The notes beneath the pieces are model-generated. The model ran no database searches, was not told the origin of the DNA, and saw nothing but the letters and a program-made list of their open reading frames with translations. DNA of 7,681 nucleotides from UBA12068 sp038318455 (lineage in GTDB: Bacteria; Patescibacteriota; Minisyncoccia; Moranbacterales; GWC2-37-73). This document shows, piece after piece, positions 1-5,928 of the stretch (position 1 is the first letter of the stretch; the number at the start of each line of letters is the position of its first letter). Where the stretch lies: positions 1 through 7,681 of the forward strand of contig JBBQCF010000042.1 of assembly GCA_038318455.1 (NCBI GenBank), in the 5' to 3' direction. The translations under genes and the position numbers were made by a program.

Positions 1-635
1 GTTTGGCACACAGAGGTGTCCTTTTTTTGGATGAGTTTGGAGAATTTCCAAAAAATGTTTTGGAGAATTTGCGTCAGCCACTTGAGGATGGTATGATAAC
101 AATCTCAAGAGCCAAGGGCTCGCTTCATTTTCCAGCTCGATTCATTTTGGTGGCAGCGATGAATCCTTGTTTTTGTGGGATGGCGACTGATCCAGAAAAA
201 ATGTGCACTTGCACAGCTGCGCAAATTGTCAGATATCGACAAAAAATTTCAGGTCCAATTATGGATCGCATTGATTTGCATATTGAAGTTCCTCGTCTTA
301 GTTTTGATAAATTGCAAGAAGGTGGTGTTGAAGAAACTAGTGCTAATATTCGTGAGCGCGTGGAAAGCGCAAGAAAAATTCAAAGTAATCGTTTTGAAAA
401 TTTATCAATTGTATCTAATGGTGAAATGTCATCTGATCAAATCAAAACATTTTGTCAGCTGGATGAAGAGTGTGTTAATTTGCTTAGAAGCGCAGTGACA
501 GCTTTAAAGTTAAGCGCTAGAGGCTATCATCGTATAATAAAAATTGCCAGAACAATTGCTGATCTTGCAAATTCGGAAAAAATAAATCAAATGCATATTG
601 CGGAAGCGATTCAATACAGGTTCAAAACCGAGTAA
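1..635 (+). CDS. comM: ComM/YifB-family Mg-chelatase-like AAA+ ATPase, C-terminal part (5' end outside window)
   Basis: This is the C-terminal 210 residues of a YifB/ComM-type protein. In naturally competent bacteria ComM is a hexameric helicase that promotes branch migration while incoming DNA is integrated. The TTG at base 3 is an internal leucine codon, not a start, because the fragment opens directly before the Walker B segment (LFLDE, residues 7-11). Next come the family's cysteine cluster (NPCFCG at 54-59, then CTC at 68-70) and the sensor/arginine-finger segment GPIMDRID (84-91). A C-terminal helical region follows (about 115-208) with the SARGYHR motif typical of the Mg_chelatase_C domain. 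The Walker A motif and N-terminal Lon-protease-like domain would lie upstream. The usual NPCPCG reads NPCFCG here, a mild change. The next gene starts 8 bases after the stop, so the two probably share a transcript. The family call is firm; a role in competence is inferred from characterised ComM proteins. Confidence 0.93.
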   Translation, partial: LAHRGVLFLDEFGEFPKNVLENLRQPLEDGMITISRAKGSLHFPARFILVAAMNPCFCGMATDPEKMCTCTAAQIVRYRQKISGPIMDRIDLHIEVPRLSFDKLQEGGVEETSANIRERVESARKIQSNRFENLSIVSNGEMSSDQIKTFCQLDEECVNLLRSAVTALKLSARGYHRIIKIARTIADLANSEKINQMHIAEAIQYRFKTE

Positions 636-643
636 AAATTTTT

Positions 644-1693
644 ATGCCAAAACATCTTCTTTCACAAAGCAATTTTTTTAAAATATTATTTTGTGAAAAT
701 CAGATTAGAAAATTAAACTTTACTAATATTTTGTTTAAGAAAAAATACACATTAATTTTTATTGGGGCGGGTATTTTTTTTGGCTGGCAATTGTGGCAGT
801 CTTTTTTTGATGCGAAGGTTGTCGCATCGCAAGAGCAAAATTTTTCTGCTGAAGAAGTCAAAATCACAATCACGGATAATGATTTGAATTTTAATATTTT
901 TTCAAAAGCAAAAACAGTTGGTGAATTTATTTCAGAGCAGAAAATATTTTTAGGTGAAAATGATTTAATGTTTCCCGATAAAGATGGAAATATTTATAAT
1001 GGCACTCATATAATCATTCAAAGAGCAAAAAAAATCACAGTTAAGGAAGGTGGAAAAAATATCGAGCTCTATACTTTTCAAAATACAATTGAAAAAGCTC
1101 TTTGGGAAAATAAAGATATTGATCTAGGCGAAGACGATGTTACTATTCCAGTTAGAAATCTGCCAGTTGCTAATGGGATGAAAATAGTGGTTACTCATGT
1201 GCTCATTAAGGAGGAAACAAAAAACATTGATATTCCTTTTAAGACTACCTCCAATGAAGATGATAAATTGGGTTGGAGGATAAAAAAAGTTACTCAAAAA
1301 GGCGTGATTGGAACAAAAGAAGTGAAGTATAAAGTTGTGTATAATGATGGAAAGGAAATTTCACGCAAAATTTTGGAAAGTAATGTTGTCAGTTCTCCAG
1401 TTGATGAAATTGTCACGCAAGGAACATTTGTGAAAATTGGAAAAGTTCACACTGGAGTAGCAAGTTGGTATGCCTTCAAGGGAGGACTTTTTGCCGCCAA
1501 CCCCTGGCTTCCTATGGGAAGTTATGTTAGAGTTACCAATCGGGATAATGGAAAGTCTGTTATTGTGAAGATTAATGATCGGGGACCATTTGGAAATGGG
1601 CGTATTATCGATTTAGATAAGGTGGCATTTTCTCAAATTGCTTCTGTTGGGGCAGGCGTGGCGAATATTAAGATGGAAGTTGTGACGAATTAG
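644..1693 (+). CDS. Membrane-anchored DUF348/G5/RlpA-like double-psi beta-barrel cell-wall protein
   Basis: This 349-residue protein has an N-terminal cytoplasmic stretch and one hydrophobic segment (about 35-55), a membrane anchor or uncleaved signal. Outside it are two DUF348-like repeats (about 72-112 and 128-170), a G5-like region (about 186-262, with the G-x-x-G turn in QKGVIGTKE), and an RlpA-like double-psi beta-barrel (about 270-347). The barrel shows GVASWY (271-276), VRVTN, and INDRGPFG (310-317), with D312 in the position of the conserved acidic residue. The layout resembles the YabE/Rpf group of cell-wall hydrolases and stationary-phase survival proteins. RlpA proteins bind peptidoglycan or act as lytic transglycosylases. 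Unusually, the segment that reads roughly AAH-x-x-LPFGT in canonical RlpA is AANPWLPMGS here, so the histidine is replaced by asparagine and the preceding loop is short. Activity is therefore uncertain. The ATG at 644 has no Shine-Dalgarno sequence. The gene probably lies in an operon with the upstream ATPase gene. Confidence 0.87.
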   Translation: MPKHLLSQSNFFKILFCENQIRKLNFTNILFKKKYTLIFIGAGIFFGWQLWQSFFDAKVVASQEQNFSAEEVKITITDNDLNFNIFSKAKTVGEFISEQKIFLGENDLMFPDKDGNIYNGTHIIIQRAKKITVKEGGKNIELYTFQNTIEKALWENKDIDLGEDDVTIPVRNLPVANGMKIVVTHVLIKEETKNIDIPFKTTSNEDDKLGWRIKKVTQKGVIGTKEVKYKVVYNDGKEISRKILESNVVSSPVDEIVTQGTFVKIGKVHTGVASWYAFKGGLFAANPWLPMGSYVRVTNRDNGKSVIVKINDRGPFGNGRIIDLDKVAFSQIASVGAGVANIKMEVVTN

Positions 1694-1719
1694 TTCCCTT
1701 GTTTTTATTTAGTGGGGTT

Positions 1720-1828
1720 ATTGTGAATATATTTATTTTTTGGGCACGTTCTTGACCGAAATTTATGCTCAATCACTCTTTAATTGCTGTCGCAATTAAA
1801 CGGCCCATAAAATAAAAATATCCACAAT
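1720..1828. repeat. Long 26-bp inverted repeat, TA-flanked, MITE-like or structured intergenic element
   Basis: The left arm (1720-1745) and right arm (1803-1828) are inverted copies that match at 23 of 26 positions, running from ATTGTG at the outer end to TGGGC or its near-copy at the inner end. CGTT (1747-1750) and AACG (1799-1802) can extend the pairing. The 57-base centre contains a perfect 9-bp hairpin (1779-1787 with 1792-1800, loop TGTC), whose outer two pairs compete with that extension. TA sits just outside the TTGTG ends on both sides (1719-1720 and 1828-1829), as expected for a Tc1/mariner/IS630-type miniature element. Because TA is itself palindromic, this could be chance. No T-run follows the right arm, so a classical intrinsic terminator is unlikely. 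It lies between the RlpA-like gene and ksgA and ends 33 bases before the ksgA start. The inverted repeat is directly visible; a mobile origin is inferred. Confidence 0.7.
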
Positions 1829-1861
1829 AGTATGAATTAATTTATAGATGAGTATATTTTT

Positions 1862-2665
1862 ATGATTAAAGCTAAAAAGTCACTCGGGCAAAATTTTCTG
1901 AAAGATGAGTCGGTTTTAAATCGGATAATTGCTAGTGCAAAATTGAGCAAGGAAGATATGGTGATTGAAATTGGTCCTGGACAAGGAGCTTTAACTGAAA
2001 AACTTGCCGAAGTTTGCAAGAAAGTTATTGCTATTGAAATAGATGATAGATTGATTGAGCCATTGCACGACAAGTTTGTGGAAGATAAGAATATTGAAAT
2101 TATTCACGATGATATTTTGAAATTGAATCTTCCTGAATTGATTGAAAAAGAATTAAAAGAAAATAATGTTAGTAGCTATAAAGTGGTTGCTAATATTCCA
2201 TATTACATCACAGCGCCAATCATCCGTTTGTTTTTAGAAACTAAAATCCCGCCAACGGAAGTTATTTTCATGGTGCAAAAAGAAGTGGCCGAGAGAATTT
2301 GTGCTAAAAAAGGTGAAATGAGTATCTTGGCAGTGTCGGTTCAATATTATGCCAAGGCCGAATTTTTGTTTACGGTTTTCAAAGAATCATTTGATCCTGT
2401 GCCGAAAGTCGATTCAGCAATTATTAAAATCACCAGAAACATTGAGCAAGAAAAGATAAGCAAAGAAGAAACGAAGAAATTTTTCCGTGTGGTCAAATCT
2501 GGATTTTCTGCCAAAAGAAAAACTTTGATTAATAATCTTTCTAATAGCTTACAGTTGGATAAAAAAGAAATTGAAGAAAAACTTTTGTCTCTTGGTTTTG
2601 ATGCTAATGTCCGCGCACAGGAATTGGGCGTGGAGGATTGGAAAAATTTAGCTAATATTGTTTAA
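1862..2665 (+). CDS. ksgA: 16S rRNA (adenine1518/1519-N6) dimethyltransferase KsgA/RsmA
   Basis: KsgA uses S-adenosylmethionine to dimethylate two adjacent adenines in the helix 45 loop of 16S rRNA late in 30S assembly; its loss classically confers kasugamycin resistance. The 267-residue length is normal. The N-terminal KKSLGQNFLKD (5-15) is a family signature. The SAM-binding fold shows EIGPGQGALTE (36-46), the acidic residue E59 in AIEID, and HDDI (82-85). The catalytic motif is NIPYYI (111-116), followed by MVQKEVAERI (137-146). The C-terminal domain carries SGFSAKRKTL (213-222) and RAQEL (251-255). The ATG at 1862 starts exactly at the conserved N-terminus. There is no convincing Shine-Dalgarno sequence; an ATG 12 bases upstream is out of frame and closes at once. 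The 168-base upstream gap, which holds the inverted repeat, suggests ksgA is transcribed separately or after processing, but I see no strong promoter there. Confidence 0.96.
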   Translation: MIKAKKSLGQNFLKDESVLNRIIASAKLSKEDMVIEIGPGQGALTEKLAEVCKKVIAIEIDDRLIEPLHDKFVEDKNIEIIHDDILKLNLPELIEKELKENNVSSYKVVANIPYYITAPIIRLFLETKIPPTEVIFMVQKEVAERICAKKGEMSILAVSVQYYAKAEFLFTVFKESFDPVPKVDSAIIKITRNIEQEKISKEETKKFFRVVKSGFSAKRKTLINNLSNSLQLDKKEIEEKLLSLGFDANVRAQELGVEDWKNLANIV

Positions 2666-2707
2666 AAATATTTTCATAAGGATAAAATTTTGAAATGATA
2701 TTTAATA

Positions 2708-2736
2708 TTGACAGATATATTAATATGTTGTAGACT
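2708..2736 (+). promoter_or_regulatory. Predicted sigma-70-type promoter of the lipoprotein/membrane-protein operon
   Basis: A perfect -35 box TTGACA (2708-2713) is followed after 17 bases by TAGACT (2731-2736), which matches TATAAT at 4 of 6 positions. Transcription should start near 2743, leaving a leader of about 110 bases before the ATG at 2855. The position, after ksgA and before a gene with a strong ribosome binding site, fits an operon start. It is a consensus match only. Confidence 0.6.
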
Positions 2737-2774
2737 AAATTTTAAACAAAAAAGTTCGTTGAAATAGTATTTAT

Positions 2775-2821
2775 TGCAATATTGCAGTTGGCATCAGCCA
2801 AAAAGGTGTGACAAATTTGTC
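2775..2821 (+). promoter_or_regulatory. Leader with three short dyads (possible operator or RNA structure)
   Basis: Three perfect dyads lie within 47 bases of the predicted leader. They are a 12-bp palindrome TGCAATATTGCA (2775-2786), a 5-bp hairpin TTGGC/GCCAA with loop ATCA (2788-2801), and a 12-bp palindrome GACAAATTTGTC (2810-2821). Either palindrome could be a dimeric repressor site downstream of the promoter, or the three could fold as RNA ahead of the Shine-Dalgarno sequence. No T-run follows the hairpin, so it is not an intrinsic attenuator. It matches no riboswitch family I know. The symmetry is visible; function is inferred. Confidence 0.4.
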
Positions 2822-2854
2822 TCATCTAAAATCATGCAACAGGAGGAAAAAGAG

Positions 2855-3229
2855 ATGAAAAAAATCATGAATATGGTTTTAAGTGTGGTGTCCATGGCTT
2901 CAATGGCTATGCTTTCTGGTTGCGCTGGAAGTGCTTCTCAATCCAGAGCAACGCTAGTTGAATTTGGGAATAAGAGCTATGAGCTTCAAATGAAAGGTGA
3001 TGCAGGAGTTACTTCGAGAAACATTTCTTTTGTTGTGAATAATGAGGTTATAGCTGAGGGAAAGGTTTCCCAAATTTTTTCACCAACTATTACACTCGAG
3101 GGAAAATTAGAGAAACATCTTTTTGAATCCGAGTGTTCATCAGAAATCACTGCCGGTGGCTGGGGAAAATTGACTGTTCATTGTAATTATTATGCGAATA
3201 AGAAGCAGGTTGGCAATGTAACTTTCTAA
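2855..3229 (+). CDS. Predicted small lipoprotein of unknown function
   Basis: I do not recognise this family. The frame is open from further upstream (ATG at 2774), but the ATG at 2855 is the better start. It has a strong AGGAGG (2841-2846) 8 bases upstream and gives a textbook lipoprotein signal: M-K-K, a hydrophobic stretch to about residue 21, and lipobox LSGC with C23 as the acylated cysteine. Starting upstream would add 27 charged residues before the signal. The protein is 124 residues, with about 102 after cleavage. The mature part looks beta-rich and contains two further cysteines (C94 and C110) that could form a disulfide. It should be anchored on the outer face of the cytoplasmic membrane. 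It is first in a two-gene unit with the membrane protein 59 bases downstream, bounded by a promoter and a terminator. Its strong ribosome binding site contrasts with the SD-less genes around it. Confidence is high for a lipoprotein, none for its job. Confidence 0.82.
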   Translation: MKKIMNMVLSVVSMASMAMLSGCAGSASQSRATLVEFGNKSYELQMKGDAGVTSRNISFVVNNEVIAEGKVSQIFSPTITLEGKLEKHLFESECSSEITAGGWGKLTVHCNYYANKKQVGNVTF

Positions 3230-3288
3230 TTTTTATGAACACTTAAAGAAACTGAAATTAACCGCAACCGGAGAAAAGGAGAATAGTT

Positions 3289-3597
3289 ATGTCAGAATCC
3301 ATAAAGAAACCTGGTTTTTTCGCTTATATTTTAGCCATGGTAGCTCCGCCGTTGTCATTTTTTATGCAAGGTAGGATTGTGGCCGGGATCGTCTCTCTTG
3401 TTTTTATGTTTATAGCCATTCCATTTTTCTTTGTTTTTGGCTTTGGCATAATAATCTGGTTTATCATGGCTATGTGGGCAATGTTTTCTCTTGGCAATAA
3501 GATGGTTGATGCCCGCGTTCAGGAACAAGCCAATCGCACTGCGGACGCTATCGTGGCTGCCCAAAGAAGGGAATCAGAACGAATGGCGCAAAGTTAG
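3289..3597 (+). CDS. Small multi-spanning membrane protein, faintly YqaE/Pmp3-like
   Basis: This 102-residue protein starts at the ATG at 3289 behind a strong AAAGGAG (3275-3281) with 7-base spacing. Residues about 10-67 are almost continuously hydrophobic and could form two or three membrane spans (roughly 10-26, 29-50, 51-67). The segment APPLSFFMQG (19-28) recalls the PPL-x-x-F motif of small YqaE/Pmp3-type membrane proteins, but the match is short and this protein is longer. The C-terminal 33 residues are charged, alanine- and glutamine-rich and probably helical (RVQEQANRTADAIVAAQRR lies within them), most likely a cytoplasmic tail. It is second in the operon with the lipoprotein and is followed 19 bases later by a strong terminator. 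Its 3' half looks richer in G+C than its neighbours. Function is unknown; a role with the lipoprotein in the envelope is inferred from linkage only. Confidence 0.78.
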   Translation: MSESIKKPGFFAYILAMVAPPLSFFMQGRIVAGIVSLVFMFIAIPFFFVFGFGIIIWFIMAMWAMFSLGNKMVDARVQEQANRTADAIVAAQRRESERMAQS

Positions 3598-3616
3598 GCA
3601 GTTCATTTTGTCGTTC

Positions 3617-3654
3617 AAGCGGCTCAAGAATATTTTCTTGGGTCGCTTTTTTTT
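3617..3654 (+). terminator. Strong Rho-independent terminator
   Basis: A 14-bp stem pairs 3617-3630 with 3635-3648, with two G-T wobble pairs and loop TATT. The 3' arm runs directly into eight T residues (3647-3654). It sits 19 bases after the stop codon of the membrane-protein gene and closes the two-gene operon before the helicase gene. Confidence 0.93.
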
Positions 3655-3666
3655 ATGTGTTACAAT
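3638..3666 (+). promoter_or_regulatory. Predicted extended -10 promoter for the pcrA/uvrD-type gene
   Basis: TACAAT (3661-3666) is preceded by TG at 3658-3659, giving the extended -10 form TGTTACAAT. A weak -35, TTGGGT (3638-3643), lies 17 bases upstream inside the 3' arm of the terminator. Transcription would start near 3673, downstream of the possible start at 3655 but upstream of the ATG at 3700. This supports 3700 as the helicase start. Confidence 0.55.
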
Positions 3667-3699
3667 GGGTTAGTTAAATTTATATTTTATATATTGTAT

Positions 3700-5919
3700 A
3701 TGCAGGATATTTTAGAGGGATTAAATGAAAATCAAAAGGAGGCAGTTGTTACCGTCAAAGGACCATTGCTTATTATCGCTGGGGCAGGTTCTGGCAAAAC
3801 AAAAACACTGACACATCGCGTGGCATATTTAATTAAGGATTATAAGATTCCGGCTAGAAGTATTTTAGCCGTGACTTTTACAAATAAAGCAGCGCAGGAA
3901 ATGAAAGAGCGCATCATGAAAATTTTGCATCCGACGGCTGATGCAAATTTTAAATATAGTTTATATGGCAATGCTGATTTGCCAGTACTGGGAACATTTC
4001 ATGCAATTTGTTCAAAGATTTTGCGCAGTGAGATTGAAGCTTTGGGATATCAAAAAACTTTTCATATTGTGGATGATCAAGATCAACAGATTTTACTGAA
4101 AAGAATTTTAAAAGAATTGGAAATAGATTCACAGCAATTTGCTCCAAGAGCAATTCTGGCAGCAATTAGTAAAGCAAAAAATGAATTGATGAGTCCAGAG
4201 CAATTCAAAAATCAAGCTAATGGATATTATGAAGAAGTTGTGGCCAAGGTATATTTTTTGTATCAAGCACGTCTTAAAGAAAATAACGGGCTTGATTTTG
4301 ATGACATTATCATGTTCACGGTGGAACTTTTCAAAAATTTTCCAGCAGTATTGGAAAAATATCAAAATCAATTTCAATACATCATGGTAGATGAATATCA
4401 AGACACTAATCGTGCGCAATATCTTCTTATAAATTTATTGGCCAGTAAGCATCGTAATTTGTGCGTGGTGGGAGATGATTGGCAAAGCATTTATAAATTT
4501 CGTGGAGCTGATATTAAAAATATTTTGAATTTTGAAAAGGATTATGCCGAAGCGAAAGTTATTCATCTTGAGCAAAATTACAGGTCTAGTCAGGTCATTC
4601 TTGATGCGGCATACGGCGTGATTTCAAAAAACATTAACAGGAAAGATAAAAATTTGTGGACTGAAAAAGAGCAAGGTCACTTGGTGACTTCTTTTGAAGC
4701 AGCAGATGAAAGAGATGAGGCTGAATTTGTGGCTAATGAAATCAAAAAAACAGCCGATGGTATTTATGGAAAATTTGTGGTGCTATATCGTACCAATGCG
4801 CAGTCGCGTGCAGTTGAGGAAATGTTTTTGAAAAAATCAATTCCATATCGCATTATTGGTGGCATAAAATTTTATCAAAGAAAAGAAGTTAAAGATATTA
4901 TTGCCTATCTTCGTTTGATTTCAAATCCAAATGATATGATTTCTTTGGAGCGCAGCATTAATGAACCGCGTCGCAATATCGGAGATGTTACCTTGAAAAA
5001 GTGGATTGAAATTGCACGAATTGCCGGACTTGATTTTATTGAAACAGGATTGCAATCTTCTGTTATTAATAATCCATCTGCAACAAGAAATAAGTTGGCA
5101 GCATCTAAGGTTGATGCAATTTTGAAATTTTGTGAGTTCATTAGGCGCATGAAAGAAGTTCAATCAAGAATTTCTTTATCTGATTTTATTGAAAAAGTTT
5201 TTCAGGAAAGTGGATATGAAAAAATGCTTTCTGCTGAAGGTGATGATGGAGAGAAACGCTCTGAAAATGTGCATGAGCTTGTTTCCGTGGCCAAAAAGTA
5301 TGATGAGATGAAGGATGCTGCAATTTCTGCAAGCGAAGATTATCCTGATTTACTTAGTGCATTTTTGGAGGAAGTTGCCTTGGCTTCTGACGTTGATAAT
5401 GTTGATCAAAATGAAGATGCAGTGCATATGATGACACTTCACAGTGCAAAAGGTTTGGAATTTCCCGTGGTCTTCATTGTGGGATTGGAAGAAGGAATTC
5501 TGCCACATTCTCGCAGCTTGCTTTCATCAGCTGAAATGGAAGAGGAAAGAAGATTGATGTATGTGGGACTTACGCGCGCCAAGGAAAAAATATATTTATT
5601 GTTCACTCGTCAACGAACTTTATTTGGTTCAACACAAATGAACAGTCCATCTCGATTTCTTGAGGATATTCCTGAAAAATTAGTAAAGAAAAATTCTTAT
5701 CGAGAAGGTGAACAGAAAATTTTTGAAAAACTTTTAGCACAAAATAAAAAAACTAAAATAAAAACTCCTAATAATTTTAAAGGAGGCGAGAGAGTTTCAC
5801 ATGAAGTTTTTGGTGACGGCTTGGTTATTTCTGCAATCGAGGACACAATTGTGGTGGCTTTCAAGAAAGCTGGCATCAAGAGGCTTTCTGCTGAATATGC
5901 AAATCTCAAAAAAATTTGA
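3700..5919 (+). CDS. pcrA: UvrD/PcrA-type superfamily 1A DNA helicase
   Basis: This is an ATP-dependent 3'-5' DNA helicase used in repair and in clearing obstacles from DNA. The frame is open from an ATG at 3655, but the ATG at 3700 gives 739 residues with the normal family N-terminus (LNENQKEAV) and lies after the predicted transcription start. All helicase motifs are present: Walker A AGAGSGKT (27-34), TFTNKAA, GTFHA, DEYQDTN (231-237), GDDWQSIY (258-265), QNYRSS, LHSAKGLEF, and YVGLTRAK (621-628) with the arginine finger R626. In motif III, W261 stands where many relatives have D. The C-terminal tail (about 690-739) keeps the GERVSHEVFGDG and IKRL features of the PcrA/UvrD Tudor-like domain, which binds RNA polymerase in characterised relatives. 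That tail favours PcrA/UvrD over Rep. There is no Shine-Dalgarno sequence before 3700. The gene ends 9 bases from the convergent recombinase gene. Confidence 0.95.
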   Translation: MQDILEGLNENQKEAVVTVKGPLLIIAGAGSGKTKTLTHRVAYLIKDYKIPARSILAVTFTNKAAQEMKERIMKILHPTADANFKYSLYGNADLPVLGTFHAICSKILRSEIEALGYQKTFHIVDDQDQQILLKRILKELEIDSQQFAPRAILAAISKAKNELMSPEQFKNQANGYYEEVVAKVYFLYQARLKENNGLDFDDIIMFTVELFKNFPAVLEKYQNQFQYIMVDEYQDTNRAQYLLINLLASKHRNLCVVGDDWQSIYKFRGADIKNILNFEKDYAEAKVIHLEQNYRSSQVILDAAYGVISKNINRKDKNLWTEKEQGHLVTSFEAADERDEAEFVANEIKKTADGIYGKFVVLYRTNAQSRAVEEMFLKKSIPYRIIGGIKFYQRKEVKDIIAYLRLISNPNDMISLERSINEPRRNIGDVTLKKWIEIARIAGLDFIETGLQSSVINNPSATRNKLAASKVDAILKFCEFIRRMKEVQSRISLSDFIEKVFQESGYEKMLSAEGDDGEKRSENVHELVSVAKKYDEMKDAAISASEDYPDLLSAFLEEVALASDVDNVDQNEDAVHMMTLHSAKGLEFPVVFIVGLEEGILPHSRSLLSSAEMEEERRLMYVGLTRAKEKIYLLFTRQRTLFGSTQMNSPSRFLEDIPEKLVKKNSYREGEQKIFEKLLAQNKKTKIKTPNNFKGGERVSHEVFGDGLVISAIEDTIVVAFKKAGIKRLSAEYANLKKI

Positions 5920-5928
5920 AATTAAAAA

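Noticed and set aside
175..498. 107-codon open frame inside the ComM-type gene
   Set aside because: It lies fully within a strongly recognisable coding frame and its translation resembles no domain; it is a shadow frame.
1837..2073. Minus-strand 78-codon frame over the start of ksgA
   Set aside because: It is antisense to conserved KsgA motifs and has no supporting start signals or domain.
2774..2854. Upstream ATG extending the lipoprotein by 27 residues
   Set aside because: It has no Shine-Dalgarno sequence, would bury the lipoprotein signal behind charged residues, and is less well placed than the ATG at 2855 with AGGAGG 8 bases upstream.
3655..3699. ATG at 3655 as the helicase start
   Set aside because: It lies upstream of the predicted -10 box and transcription start, and the extra 15 residues are not part of the family N-terminus.
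4129..4419. Minus-strand 96-codon frame within the helicase gene
   Set aside because: It is antisense to conserved helicase sequence and its translation is low-complexity and hydrophobic; it is a shadow.
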